From: Lachnospiraceae bacterium A4
GTDB lineage: Bacteria > Bacillota > Clostridia > Lachnospirales > Lachnospiraceae
Assembly (NCBI GenBank): GCA_000403215.2
Contig: KE159533.1
Coordinates: forward strand, 13,515-77,514
Length of the DNA: 64,000 nt
Reading direction: 5' to 3'
The translations under genes and the position numbers were made by a program. This document shows positions 35,153 through 44,124 of this stretch, piece after piece; position 1 is the stretch's first letter, and each line of letters begins with the position of its first letter. A model generated the notes under the pieces. The model was given only the letters and a program-made list of their open reading frames with translations. It was not told the origin of the DNA and made no database searches.

Positions 35153-35614
35153 CTATTCTCCCCCTCCATGCTTTTCTTTCTTTTCCATCTGTATACCCTG
35201 CCAAATACCAGTTTCGTATCTCAGGACGGAATCATCCTTATCCAGCGCCTCCTTTACAAGCCACATGGCCTCCGAATCAAGGCGGTACTGGTTATATCCC
35301 TTTACATAGATACATCGGGCACGCCTGCGTATAAACCTTTTTATAATAACCTGCGCCACCGTGTTGCCACCGCCGGACATATAATTGTCTGCGGGTATCG
35401 GTATCATGGTGGTCGCGGTGACAGCAATGGTAATAATGACAAAAACCGCAATTGCCGGTACTGATGGCACCCCGAAAAATATGAGGAGCTTGCAGGCCAT
35501 CACGGAAAGCGTGACCATTACCATCAGCACAAGGAGCGATGTAAGCGAAAATATCTTCAGGTATTTGTCATCCGTGGAATCAAATTCCCTTGGTACTTCA
35601 AACCTTCCGTTCAT
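35153..35614 (-). CDS. PrgI/VirB3-like small membrane protein
   Basis: 153 residues. MNGRFEVPREFDSTDDKYLK opens the protein with the (V/I)P(R/K)E(F/I) pattern of PrgI-type proteins. Two adjacent membrane helices follow (about 24-47 and 50-73) and then a basic region. In Gram-positive conjugation loci this protein precedes VirB4 and plays the VirB3 role of tying the ATPase to the channel. It lies in the expected place, 36 bases after the pilin-like gene. Confidence 0.75.
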   Translation of the reverse strand: MNGRFEVPREFDSTDDKYLKIFSLTSLLVLMVMVTLSVMACKLLIFFGVPSVPAIAVFVIITIAVTATTMIPIPADNYMSGGGNTVAQVIIKRFIRRRARCIYVKGYNQYRLDSEAMWLVKEALDKDDSVLRYETGIWQGIQMEKKEKHGGGE

Positions 35615-35650
35615 TTTTATAACCCCGTTTCTATCAGAATCTGCGGCCCG

Positions 35651-36040
35651 CTATACTCCCAGTCCGCCCCCGATGCCTTTTCCCAGTGCCGCAAGTCCCC
35701 CAAGCACCGCAACAATTCCAAAAACCCCGATGCCGCCTGCACATACATGCAGGAGCCAGCTCTTGTTTTCCTGCCTGTCCTTTGCATTATGTGACATGGC
35801 AACCGCGGCGCCTGCCAGTACAAGGGCACACATGACCCCGATAATACCCAGCACCTGCCACACGCTATACAGTCCAGCTCCTTCTCTTTTAAGTGCACTG
35901 CCCAGCCTGTCTATATTCTCATCCTTAATTCCCGTATTATCAAGGAAATCATAACTGCCCGCGTGGGCAGTTATTTTCATCATGTAAAATGGAACTGTAA
36001 CCGTCATTATGTTTTTTATAAATGTTTTTATCTTTTTCAT
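35651..36040 (-). CDS. VirB2/pilin-like small membrane protein (second paralogue)
   Basis: About 129 residues from MKKIKTFIKN: a basic start, a membrane-targeting segment, a short outer domain (SYDFLDNTGIKDENIDRLGS) and two hydrophobic helices joined by NAKDRQENK. It shares with the protein at 36411-36812 the phrase REGAGLYSVWQVLGIIGVMC (there KEGAGVYQLFLIIGIVGVMC) and the same (R)EENK(S/T) loop, so the two are paralogues. The layout matches VirB2/TrbC-type subunits of the transfer channel. Confidence 0.6.
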   Translation of the reverse strand: MKKIKTFIKNIMTVTVPFYMMKITAHAGSYDFLDNTGIKDENIDRLGSALKREGAGLYSVWQVLGIIGVMCALVLAGAAVAMSHNAKDRQENKSWLLHVCAGGIGVFGIVAVLGGLAALGKGIGGGLGV

Positions 36041-36093
36041 CCATCCAGACCTTATCCCTTCCTTCTGCTTACATGAAAGCCATCGTTTCTCTG

Positions 36094-36390
36094 TCACACA
36101 ATGTTTAAAAGGGAATCTGCTATCTTCCACATCAGCGACAGGACAGCGCTTCCCCCAAATATCAGCGCCGCCACCGCCATCTTGCCTGTTATCTCCTTTT
36201 TCTCTTCCTCCCTCGAATGGCTGTTTTTTATCAGCGCAATACGGATGAAGCTGTAGATCAGTGTGCATGCCAGACCAACAACGGCAATAACCAGTATGAC
36301 ACGGTACAGGGAGCCGCTTGCCCCCAACAGTATGTCGTTTCCGCTATTTATTCCAAAATCATTGTTTTTCAATACATTCCATGGGTTCAT
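36094..36390 (-). CDS. Small two-helix membrane protein of the transfer operon
   Basis: 98 residues: a polar opening (MNPWNVLKNNDFGINSGNDI), membrane helix 1 (VILVIAVVGLACTLIYSFIR), a charged loop (SHSREEEKKEITGK) and helix 2 (AVAALIFGGSAVLSLMWKIA). The loop and topology are those of its two neighbours, so it is probably a third, more diverged pilin-like subunit. GGAGG precedes the ATG. Confidence 0.6.
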   Translation of the reverse strand: MNPWNVLKNNDFGINSGNDILLGASGSLYRVILVIAVVGLACTLIYSFIRIALIKNSHSREEEKKEITGKMAVAALIFGGSAVLSLMWKIADSLLNIV

Positions 36391-36410
36391 TGACTGTCCT
36401 CCTGCCTGAT

Positions 36411-36812
36411 TTAAAACTCAAGCGATACGCCAATTGTCCTTAAACCACCAATGATTGCCGGAATACCGAACAGAACAATCCCACCAATGGCAAGATAAAT
36501 AAACTGCGTTTTATTTTCCTCACGCTTGTTGCTGTTTTTGCTTACTGCCGTAAGGAATCCCAGCCATGTGCCAAAGCACATCACACCTACAATCCCAATA
36601 ATCAGGAATAGCTGGTAGACGCCCGCCCCCTCTTTCTTTGCAGTGTCTGCAAGATTCATAAAGGATGAATCCGCTGCATTTGCACTGTTTGCAATCCAGT
36701 CGATATCCGCATCGGTAGCATTTACAATAAGGCTCCTTGCATTGCCGTAATAAATGGTCGGCAGGATTACGCCTGCCTTTTTTACCAGGTTCAGGATCTT
36801 TACTTTTTTCAT
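36411..36812 (-). CDS. VirB2/pilin-like small membrane protein (first paralogue)
   Basis: 133 residues from MKKVKILNLVKKAGVILPTI, the first gene of the transfer operon. A short outer domain (DADIDWIANSANAADSSFMN) is followed by two membrane helices around the loop NSNKREENKTQF. It is clearly related to 35651-36040. GAGGAGG precedes the ATG. The operon promoter lies about 100 bases upstream. Confidence 0.6.
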   Translation of the reverse strand: MKKVKILNLVKKAGVILPTIYYGNARSLIVNATDADIDWIANSANAADSSFMNLADTAKKEGAGVYQLFLIIGIVGVMCFGTWLGFLTAVSKNSNKREENKTQFIYLAIGGIVLFGIPAIIGGLRTIGVSLEF

Positions 36813-36890
36813 CTTTTTCCTCCTCGAATGAAAATTTATTTCCACATGGCATTTCTGCCAACAGGAGCATCATGCAGAAAAACGGGGTAT

Positions 36891-36934
36891 TTAGTCAAGG
36901 GAAAAATTATACTCTTTTTATATTCTGGGGAAAA
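36891..36934 (-). promoter_or_regulatory. Transfer-operon promoter with a shared start-site box
   Basis: On the minus strand TTTTCC and TATAAT are 17 bases apart. Directly after the -10 comes TTTTTCCCTTGACTAA. The box CCCTTGACTAA, with related upstream sequence, recurs before the 62.34-kb operon (62393-62403). Its position at the predicted transcription start suggests an operator shared by both units. Confidence 0.55.
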
Positions 36935-36960
36935 TTACGCCTGAAACATGAAACAAAAAA

Positions 36961-36994
36961 CAGGGAAACAATCTGAAAATCAGTCATTTCCCTG
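36961..36994 (-). terminator. Intrinsic terminator upstream of the transfer operon
   Basis: CAGGGAAA (36961-36968) pairs with TTTCCCTG (36987-36994), and on the minus strand a T-rich run follows. It would stop transcripts arriving from the 37-kb pseudogene before the transfer promoter. Confidence 0.6.
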
Positions 36995-37016
36995 TTTTAT
37001 ATCTGTATATAATATT

Positions 37017-37578
37017 TTATACTGTCTGAGCTTTTAATTCCTTCGGTCTCTGCTCATTGCTGTCATATTCCGAAAAACGGTTCTCATGTGAGAAAATATA
37101 AAACGGAATCAGCATCAGCAGGCGTTTTTAAAGATATCTTCAAATAAAAAATGCACCATAAAAGCAGGGAAACTGGTCTTGCTGTCCGTCGTTTCTCTGC
37201 TTTATAAACACAGAATTAATATCCTGCTATTTTATACTGTCTGGCTCCCTGCAAGCTTTTCCACTTCCTCAACTTCAAGTTCTGTGTATTATAACTTTCG
37301 TACTCAAAAATTCTCACAGTAATCTTCCCATCCGGCAGGCTGCTTTCACATTCAAGATGATATTTTTTCTGTGTTTTACCAATAATTGTAAAGTTCGTGT
37401 CTGTAATACGCTCTTTGTCCGCCCGGTCCTGCTGGTCTATAAAGTGCTCATTGGGATAAAACTGTATCTCTTCTTCCCCTGTATACGATTCATCGAAAAT
37501 TTCGTTAATTACCGGGATAACCAGCTTCCGGCAGTCATTTAAGATTGTACGAAATGCCCCGTCGTATATGTTTGCCAT
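37017..37578 (-). pseudogene. Remains of an Rpn/PD-(D/E)XK transposase-nuclease family gene
   Basis: The 5' part (120 codons, 37216-37578) begins MANIYDGAFRTILNDCRKLV and contains DTNFTIIGKTQKKYHLECES, the start of the PD-(D/E)XK Rpn-like family, which is normally about 300 residues. It then stops. Another fragment about 80 bases further on reads LLMLIPFYIFSHENRFSEYD and ends KELKAQTV, matching the typical later part of the same family. The middle, with the catalytic region, is missing. It is inactive by appearance. Confidence 0.65.
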
Positions 37579-37755
37579 ATGTCCTATATCCTTCCTGTTA
37601 ATGATTTCATCATACCATTTTTTTATTTCAGATTCAAGGATTGGGCGACATTTCTACTGTCATTGCTTTATAATTATATAAGCTTTCTTCCCCTGAAGTC
37701 TGTTAAAACAGGAGGGCAGTCCGAAAGCTGCCCCCATAAGATAATCCGTTACAGA

Positions 37756-39003
37756 TTATTCCTCAATATCAACTGCCTTCGCAGCCTTTCCCCCTTTTTT
37801 TGCCTTTTTTGCTTCCGCCTCCTCTGCTTTTCTGAGCGCTTCCTCTACGACTTCCCTTTGTACCGGCATCAGCGCTGCCCTGTCATCCTCATTATCACAT
37901 AATGTCACAATGCCGGACATTTTAAGACTGCTGCGGAATATGATCCTGTCTGAACTGAATGTTGCCAGTACCTTTCTGAAATACATGGTGGAGAGGAGTA
38001 CATGAAATTCGTCCCCCTCCTTATCTCCTGTGTCCTTCAGCGTGACTTCCTGCCGATCGTCAAAACTCCTGACGCTGATCCTGTCACCGGACACATCAAT
38101 GGAAAGGATTTCTTTTTCCCTCATACCGTCCATTCCGATGCGGATACAGTCAACTGCTGTCAGCAGCTCCTTCCTTCCAAGCTCATACCTGCAGTCATAC
38201 TCTACTGACTCGCCAAGCCCCGTTATTTTATCCGAGTAACTGCCGTTAACCAGCGTAGTGATGTATGCCGCACTGCTGTCCTTCGCCATGAGGTGCACTT
38301 TTGTCAGGTAGATAGCAACCTGTTCGTCACAGACACACTCCCTTAATGCCTTCAAGTTTGATATCCTCAGCACGCACCTTGTATTGACAAGTCCTTCCTC
38401 AAACTGTTCCATGACGCCCACTTTACATTTAGAATAGCCGAAAAACGCCGTAGCAAGAGTTGAGCATATACACATTACGACACCGTCCTCCTTTTTCTTG
38501 AAGGAAATATGGTATGTGCCATTGTGCGCCGCCTCCCGGATTCCGTCCGTCACGCTGCCGCCAAACATCCCGGCAACATTAAGCGCATGGCCGAAATCCT
38601 CCGTGAGCACGCCAAAGGCCAGCATCCCTTTCTGTTCCTCCTCATGCAGCTCAATTCCCGCCGCCTCTTTCAGAAGGTCAACCGTCAGGTCTGCCGTGCC
38701 GCACTTAAACCTGCACGATGAATCATTCACCTGCAGTGTCATTTTACTGTCAAACTGGGCAATGGATTTTACCACGTCAAGCAGTAGGATTCCCGCAATG
38801 AAATCCTGCGGCGTCTCCTTAGTGCTGATGCCTATGGGATTGGTCTGGCACTGCGATATGCCGTCGCTTGTAAGCATGCTTACCGCGGGCTTTCCGTCAC
38901 TGTCACTCATGAACCGAAATGACACTGCATTACCACCCCCGAATCTCAGCTTCTCACAGGCTGTCTTCATTTCCTCACTTGCAATCTTAAATGTAAACTT
39001 CAT
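37756..39003 (-). CDS. DNA polymerase sliding-clamp-like protein (beta clamp, DnaN-like)
   Basis: 415 residues. It opens MKFTFKIASEEM in the manner of DnaN, has three stretches of beta-alpha-beta composition as expected for a three-domain clamp, and contains ISVRSFDDRQEVTLKD. Near residue 385 it reaches SGIVTLCDNEDDRAALMPV, resembling the end of beta clamps (...L(M)PMR/VR). A basic/acidic tail of about 30 residues is added. Size is slightly above the usual 370. Clamps encircle DNA and tether polymerases and repair enzymes. It lies downstream of the helicase and methylase genes in one unit. Sequence identity to cellular DnaN appears low, so the assignment is moderate. Confidence 0.55.
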   Translation of the reverse strand: MKFTFKIASEEMKTACEKLRFGGGNAVSFRFMSDSDGKPAVSMLTSDGISQCQTNPIGISTKETPQDFIAGILLLDVVKSIAQFDSKMTLQVNDSSCRFKCGTADLTVDLLKEAAGIELHEEEQKGMLAFGVLTEDFGHALNVAGMFGGSVTDGIREAAHNGTYHISFKKKEDGVVMCICSTLATAFFGYSKCKVGVMEQFEEGLVNTRCVLRISNLKALRECVCDEQVAIYLTKVHLMAKDSSAAYITTLVNGSYSDKITGLGESVEYDCRYELGRKELLTAVDCIRIGMDGMREKEILSIDVSGDRISVRSFDDRQEVTLKDTGDKEGDEFHVLLSTMYFRKVLATFSSDRIIFRSSLKMSGIVTLCDNEDDRAALMPVQREVVEEALRKAEEAEAKKAKKGGKAAKAVDIEE

Positions 39004-39036
39004 AAATCATTTCCTCCTATTGAATAAATAATAATA

Positions 39037-42000
39037 CTAAACAACATCAAACAGCGTCCTTGTCGGTATACTGATTTTCCCACTCTTCTTTCTTTTTTTC
39101 ACTCTTACCGACATATCAGGTATCAGCAGATCTGCGGGTACTGCAACCTGCGTATTCACCACTGATTCGACTGTCTTCTCTTTATCACTGGACTTTTCTG
39201 TTTCCATACCGGACTTTTCTGTCCCGGAAACTGCTGCATTTGCCGTAAATCCCCTGAATGCCGAGAACACATCCGTCGATGAGAAGCTTGAAAGCACATC
39301 GAATATATCCACTTTCATGCCCTTTGCCTCGTTTCCCATAAGCTCTTTGTAGGTAAGCATCTTCCGGTATACACCGTACGCACTTTCATCGTTTTCCTTC
39401 CTGCTGTTTACGACATCGAACATTCCCTGCAGGTCGTCAACGGATGTCTGATCCATCTCCGACATGATCTGTGCAAGCCTGACATCCACATCAATGCCCT
39501 CTGCCATCGCCGCAAGCCCGTCCACGCTGAAACGTCCTTCCATGACGCCGTTTGCAGACGTTTTCTCCGCGATGAGCTGTATGAGCGCCTGCTGTTTTGT
39601 GCCTTTTATGCCCATGTAGTAGACGCGGCACTCCTGCGTCTGGTTTAATCTCCATGCACGCCTGCTTGCCTGCGCGATCGTAAAAAGGGACGTTCCCATC
39701 TGGTAGAAAATAATCGTGGGATAATTATACTGGATTCCCTTTTTATTTACCCAGCAGAAGTCTAGCCCCGTCGCAACACACTCCGGGTTGCAGATGAACA
39801 CCCTCATGCCTTCCTCCGCACGGCTGTGCATCCATGCCTCGCGCTTGTTTGCCGCGGGCGCCGACGATTTTAATATGACCACTTCATTTTCATCCAGACC
39901 GCATTCCTTTCTTATGATTTCCTGCAGCCTTGTGGTCACGTTCGTTTCCTCCTTTCCCGTAAATTCGGCAAACACCGCGCAAGCGCGGCCTTCTGCAAGC
40001 TCCTGTTTTACAATGCCGATTAAATCCCTTTCCTTTGACAGCAGTCCGCCGTTTTCCACCAGTCCTGAATAATCTCTGGGATGAACCAGGCAGTCTCCCG
40101 TCTTCGGGTGGATGATATCTCTTGCACCATACGGCTTGTCAAGGTATGACAGCTCAAACTGCAGCTTCATGCCTCTGATGCCTCCGCTGCCTTTTTCTTT
40201 TGAACATTTTTTTAGGTAATCTGCTGTCAAATGATAATACCGAAGCATCGCCTTTTCTTCTTCCGATCCCGTTTCATATATATCCGTCACCACTACCTTC
40301 TCATGAAAATCCGGCAGGTGGCTTGAAAAATCCGTGATGTCCAGGAATGTCGCCTTGTCAACCAGTTTCAGGAACAGCCGCGGCGATATGCCGGGCTTTA
40401 CTGATGGGCTCCCGATCTGCCTGCCGCGCGATCCGACATTCCAGTGTTCGGCATCCCCGATCAGCTCAAAACGTTTCTCAACTACCCCGTAATCTTCCGA
40501 GAACCTTTCCACGTCGTTCCAGCCGTAGCCCATCCCCGACATCATGCGCGGGTAAAGCCGCCAGAACAGGTAGAAGATATCGGCTGCGGTTCCTCCTGTT
40601 ATCGTCCCCGTGAGGTTCAGGTTTTTTTCACATGCATTCAGCAGGTGCTGGAATGATATGCCCTGCGCGGAAGCCCCGCCCTTGCAGGTGTGCACTTCAT
40701 CCACAATCCCAAGGTCAAAAAAATTCTTCATTTTCTTTTCCATGAACAGGCTTAATGAATATTTCCTCACGCCATGCGTGCGGTCGCGCATCTCGTTCAG
40801 GGGTTCCCCGTATATCCTTACAAGTTTTTCCTCATGCCCTTTCAGCGTCCAGCATGTTATTTTCCCGTTCCCCGCCTTGTTTTTGTAATACGTCGAACGA
40901 TACCATACCCTCTCCTTTTTTGCTGCGTCAGCAAACAGCGGGGCCGTGTTGTCCACATAAGGCTCCCACAATTCCTCACCGCAGTAATAACACCTTGCGT
41001 TTGCGCTGTCCTTGTTTGCAAAATCAGACGCCTGCATCGGATACAGTTCCTTCTCTCCTGCGACTGCCTCGTCAACCCTGTCTCCGGGGTGGAATAAGAG
41101 TTCGTTACAGTAAGGACAGCACAGACCATACATGATTCTGTCATATTTTTCCAGCCTGTATTCTTTTGAACCGCAGATACTGCAGGTCTCATACCGCATC
41201 ACGTTTTCACAGCTTTTGCACTTCTTGACCGCCAGTCTCCTGCCGGATATCTTTTTCGGCGTGGGAATCTCCTGATAGGCAAGTTTTATTGTATCCTTTG
41301 ATATAATATAATACTCCCTGCCGTTCCTCGCCTCACCTGAAGCATACAGTTCCGTCAGCTGAGAAAACTTTGTAACCACCGTCGCCTTTGCAAACGGTAC
41401 TTCCATTATGATTTCATTTGCCCACTTTTCTACCAAGTGCCCCGGACACATGATAACCACCCTGTAATGGAGTGATCCAGCATCTCGGTACGCATCCCTT
41501 ATGTTCTTAATCTCTCCTCTCCTGAATGCCCTGTCGATAAAATACTTCTCCGCGATGCCAAGCCCCATCAGCGTCTTCCCTGAACCCATCTTTGCGATGA
41601 TCAGCCCGGAACGGTTCTTTTTCAGGTGTTCTGCCTGCGCATTCACGACCGCGATTTGCTGTGGGTACATCCTCTTTGTGTTAAAAACGATGTCCGTATT
41701 CCCGTCAAGCTCGCTCACGGGTCTGACGACATTCCTGAGGTTTTCAACAATGGACGCGCCATAATTTTTAAAATAGCTGTCCTGTGAGGCAATGGCCAGG
41801 GGCTCCATCACGTCCTCCGTGATATGCACCAGTCCCGTCTGTAAAATGCCGGAAACAGCCTCCTTTAACAGTGCCTCGTTTTCTCCTACTTCAAAACAGC
41901 ACAGGTCAGCAAGGCAATATCTCTTCCCCCGGCTTTCGTAGTACCTCCCGGCCAGGTCCGCCCCGCTGCGCGCGGCGGCAGTCCTTCCATGGTGTCCGCA

Positions 42001-42432
42001 GAGGCTCACCATCCTGCCTTCCAGTGCCCTGTATATGATGTCTTTCCATTCATGCAGAATAGGCAGGCTGTAGTTTCCCATCAGAAAGTCATAAAGGGTT
42101 TCCGCCCTGTCTTCCATGCTGCTTAAAAAATACCGTTTTCCGATGAGCTGACTGACCGCTATCCCGTGCCATACGCTGGACTTTCCCATTTTCATCTGGT
42201 GATAGTAGACACTAAACTTCACCTTTGCCGAAAACAGGACACCCCTGAAGGATATACCTTCCCCAAGGGTAAGCGACGAGCCTATGCTCCTTACATTCTG
42301 CTCACTCCTCTCAAAAAATGAAAGCAGCACAAAACTGTCCTTTCCGGCATACATGCCGTAATCAAGGTACGCCTGCGCAAATTTATTTCTTAATGCTGCG
42401 TCCTGTACCCTTTCCACTGATTCAATACTCAT
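39037..42432 (-). CDS. SNF2-type superfamily 2 helicase with zinc-finger insert
   Basis: 1131 residues. The Walker A (AKMGSGKTLMGLGI) is near residue 281 and the DEAH-type box VDEVHTCKGG near 577; motif GTITGGTAADIFYL and the late QMGTSLFTIAQASRRAWRLN (Q/R-rich motif VI) complete an SF2 core. Between the first motifs lies a Cys-rich insert (CKSCENV, CSICGSKEY, CCPYCNELL, CYYCGEELW) that should bind several zincs. Proteins of this kind accompany DUF6094-type methyltransferases in conjugative elements, as here, where the methylase gene ends 15 bases upstream. It probably remodels element DNA during transfer or replication. Confidence 0.8.
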   Translation of the reverse strand: MSIESVERVQDAALRNKFAQAYLDYGMYAGKDSFVLLSFFERSEQNVRSIGSSLTLGEGISFRGVLFSAKVKFSVYYHQMKMGKSSVWHGIAVSQLIGKRYFLSSMEDRAETLYDFLMGNYSLPILHEWKDIIYRALEGRMVSLCGHHGRTAAARSGADLAGRYYESRGKRYCLADLCCFEVGENEALLKEAVSGILQTGLVHITEDVMEPLAIASQDSYFKNYGASIVENLRNVVRPVSELDGNTDIVFNTKRMYPQQIAVVNAQAEHLKKNRSGLIIAKMGSGKTLMGLGIAEKYFIDRAFRRGEIKNIRDAYRDAGSLHYRVVIMCPGHLVEKWANEIIMEVPFAKATVVTKFSQLTELYASGEARNGREYYIISKDTIKLAYQEIPTPKKISGRRLAVKKCKSCENVMRYETCSICGSKEYRLEKYDRIMYGLCCPYCNELLFHPGDRVDEAVAGEKELYPMQASDFANKDSANARCYYCGEELWEPYVDNTAPLFADAAKKERVWYRSTYYKNKAGNGKITCWTLKGHEEKLVRIYGEPLNEMRDRTHGVRKYSLSLFMEKKMKNFFDLGIVDEVHTCKGGASAQGISFQHLLNACEKNLNLTGTITGGTAADIFYLFWRLYPRMMSGMGYGWNDVERFSEDYGVVEKRFELIGDAEHWNVGSRGRQIGSPSVKPGISPRLFLKLVDKATFLDITDFSSHLPDFHEKVVVTDIYETGSEEEKAMLRYYHLTADYLKKCSKEKGSGGIRGMKLQFELSYLDKPYGARDIIHPKTGDCLVHPRDYSGLVENGGLLSKERDLIGIVKQELAEGRACAVFAEFTGKEETNVTTRLQEIIRKECGLDENEVVILKSSAPAANKREAWMHSRAEEGMRVFICNPECVATGLDFCWVNKKGIQYNYPTIIFYQMGTSLFTIAQASRRAWRLNQTQECRVYYMGIKGTKQQALIQLIAEKTSANGVMEGRFSVDGLAAMAEGIDVDVRLAQIMSEMDQTSVDDLQGMFDVVNSRKENDESAYGVYRKMLTYKELMGNEAKGMKVDIFDVLSSFSSTDVFSAFRGFTANAAVSGTEKSGMETEKSSDKEKTVESVVNTQVAVPADLLIPDMSVRVKKRKKSGKISIPTRTLFDVV

Positions 42433-42446
42433 TTCTTACGCTCCTT

Positions 42447-43559
42447 TTAACCAAACTGTGTTATCCTTCCGCTATTCTCAATGACCGTCTGCCGCACCTG
42501 TGAACGTATCTTTTCACATACATATTCACTGCCTTTATCACCCTGTAGCGACACTTTCCTGCTGATCTTCACGCTGCCGCGCTGGAGATGGAGGTCCTTG
42601 TTTCCTTCACTGCCACAGAGCCCTTCCCCCTGTCCCTGCACAGCGCATATGTAGGACATGTCCTTTGTCAGCGGAAGCAGCGGCCTCAGCTCCCTGTCCG
42701 CACTGTAATGCGGAATAAATATGTCGTTTGTCACCCTCACATTTGTAAACAGGACGGATTTCTGGATATGCTGCATGAAATCATCAGGATTAAAGATCTT
42801 CTGGGTAAAATACACAATGTCACTCTCAGACGATCTTTTTACCACAAACTTTTCTCTCTGTTCTTCATAGGACTCCGGCAGGAACGGGATATTGCCAAAA
42901 TCCTTCAGCTTCTCCTCGAATGCCCCGAGCATTTCCTTCCTGTAACTGGATACCGGCTTCTTCCTGCCGACAATGACAAACTGCCGGAATTCCCTGTAGA
43001 CCTTCTCATCAAAGCGCCACAGCCCGCAGACCTCAAAATTCGCAAACAGCTTGCGCCGAAACCCGCCGTCCTCAAGGGCAGCTTTTGGGACTACTGCTGC
43101 AAGGTAGGCGCCTGTTGCGAGATAGCTGCACTCCTTTTCGAGAAATTTCGTCTCCAGGCGTGACTTTCCGTCCTTGGAAGTGCCATACGGCCAGTTTGCA
43201 AATGCAAACGTGAACTTTGAGTTAGAAATCTTCACACCATCCAGGAAGTCGGCGTTCAGCACGTAGTTAAACTCCTCCCTTCCCTCCAGTTTTTCCTTAA
43301 ACGTTTCTTCACTTAATTCCACCAGGAACAGCTTCATGTGCTTACGCCCTTTTTCAAGCTTTCCTGTCACTGCAAGGAGCGCTTCCCCGTCCCCCGCAGA
43401 TGCCTCCAGTACGGAAATCTCTTCCGCACAGTCAAAGTCAAACAGGTATCCGATACGCCTTGCATGATCCAGGTCAGTGTAATAGGCACCATTTTTCTGG
43501 ATGTTTTTCGCGCTCTGGAAAAAAGCGCTCTCTTTGCTAATGTCGTTTACATCACTCAT
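42447..43559 (-). CDS. Methyltransferase-like protein (DUF6094 type)
   Basis: 370 residues from the Met at 43559 (GGAGGT eight bases upstream). YYTDLDHARRIGYLF and LEASAGDGEALLAV form a Rossmann SAM-binding region, and FANWPYGTSKDG stands where N6-adenine methylases have NPPY. The middle Pro is replaced by Trp, so activity is uncertain. The second half is less conserved. This family is found next to large helicases in Firmicute conjugative elements, and the same pairing is seen here. It is the first gene after leader 1. Confidence 0.7.
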   Translation of the reverse strand: MSDVNDISKESAFFQSAKNIQKNGAYYTDLDHARRIGYLFDFDCAEEISVLEASAGDGEALLAVTGKLEKGRKHMKLFLVELSEETFKEKLEGREEFNYVLNADFLDGVKISNSKFTFAFANWPYGTSKDGKSRLETKFLEKECSYLATGAYLAAVVPKAALEDGGFRRKLFANFEVCGLWRFDEKVYREFRQFVIVGRKKPVSSYRKEMLGAFEEKLKDFGNIPFLPESYEEQREKFVVKRSSESDIVYFTQKIFNPDDFMQHIQKSVLFTNVRVTNDIFIPHYSADRELRPLLPLTKDMSYICAVQGQGEGLCGSEGNKDLHLQRGSVKISRKVSLQGDKGSEYVCEKIRSQVRQTVIENSGRITQFG

Positions 43560-43583
43560 CAGCATTTACCTCCTTTTGTTTTT

Positions 43584-43732
43584 GGGCATAAAAAAAGCGC
43601 ATACGGAATAATCCATAAGCGCATATACTGCCCATTTATATTACCTTTTCGGCTAGCCTTCCCAGAAACTGGGAAAAACATAAAATAAATTAATTACAGG
43701 GGGATTTTAGCATAAAGGACGAATATAATCAA
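43584..43732 (-). promoter_or_regulatory. Leader 1: promoter, structured leader and terminator before the methylase-helicase-clamp unit
   Basis: On the minus strand TTGATT and TAAAAT are 17 bases apart (43727-43732, 43704-43709). The transcript then holds CCCAGTTTCTGGG, GGCTAGCC, and a strong stem GCGCTTATGGA / TCCGTATGCGC followed by seven T (43590-43622), all before the start codon. GGGCA and TGCCC can also enclose the terminator. A terminator between promoter and gene implies regulated readthrough. The same promoter words and layout occur at 47.77-47.91 kb. No known riboswitch was recognised. Confidence 0.65.
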
Positions 43733-43799
43733 TATTTATTTCCATTGTATGCCAAAAAAGCAGCATGCCGCCGCTTTTCCCATGTCATCCTTTCAATTT

Positions 43800-43991
43800 T
43801 CAGTCAGTAATTTCAGGTGGATGATCTTCCCCGTCCCCATGCTCTTTTTTCACTGCCTCAAGTCCCAGGCGTATCAATTCCACGGTTGCCTCTGAACGCG
43901 TCTGGTAACGGCGCTCAAAGCGAAAGTTTTCAATTTCCCGGAACATGTCATTGTCCACGGATACCGTATATCTTGGCCTGTCAGTTGCCAT
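43800..43991 (-). CDS. Ribbon-helix-helix (CopG-type) repressor
   Basis: 63 residues from MATDRPRYTVSVDNDMF. One beta strand (RYTVSVD) is followed by two helices (MFREIENFRF, SEATVELIRLGLEAVK), the RHH fold that binds DNA as a dimer. AGGAGAGGTG precedes the start. It lies opposite the AAA+ gene with two identical palindromes in between, and it is the natural candidate to bind them. A ten-codon leader peptide precedes it on the same transcript. Confidence 0.75.
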   Translation of the reverse strand: MATDRPRYTVSVDNDMFREIENFRFERRYQTRSEATVELIRLGLEAVKKEHGDGEDHPPEITD

Positions 43992-44011
43992 TTGCATCAC
44001 CTCTCCTGTGA

Positions 44012-44044
44012 TTATACATCAATGAACATTTTTATTGCTTTCAT
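44012..44044 (-). CDS. Ten-codon leader peptide upstream of the RHH repressor
   Basis: ATG at 44044, after a consensus AAGGAGGT at ideal spacing, encodes MKAIKMFIDV and stops 12 bases before the RHH start region. The ribosome binding site is stronger than that of many genes here. It could couple translation to the repressor or tune its expression. Confidence 0.45.
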   Translation of the reverse strand: MKAIKMFIDV

Positions 44045-44060
44045 AGGTACCTCCTTTTTA

Positions 44061-44124
44061 TTGATATAGTGGTTCAGTGAACCTATACATGATTCATTAT
44101 AGTGGTTCAGTGAACCTATGTCAA
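44061..44124. promoter_or_regulatory. Divergent promoters, each with a 13-bp palindrome in its spacer
   Basis: GGTTCAGTGAACC occurs at 44071-44083 and 44104-44116, inside 22-bp direct repeats 33 bp apart (about three helix turns). Rightward, TTGATA (44061-44066) and TATACA (44084-44089) are 17 apart, with palindrome 1 filling the spacer. Leftward, TTGACA (44119-44124, minus strand) and TATAAT (44096-44101) are 17 apart, with palindrome 2 filling the spacer. A protein bound to both would block both promoters. Confidence 0.8.

Noticed and set aside
43584-43732. Leader 1 considered as a known riboswitch
   Set aside because: The hairpins do not show the conserved cores of the common classes I can recall (for example c-di-GMP, preQ1, fluoride, SAM, THF). 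Left as an unassigned attenuator-like leader.
44065-44119. Two 22-bp direct repeats considered as a tiny CRISPR array
   Set aside because: Only two units with an 11-bp gap, each a palindrome inside a promoter; operator function explains them. No cas genes are present.
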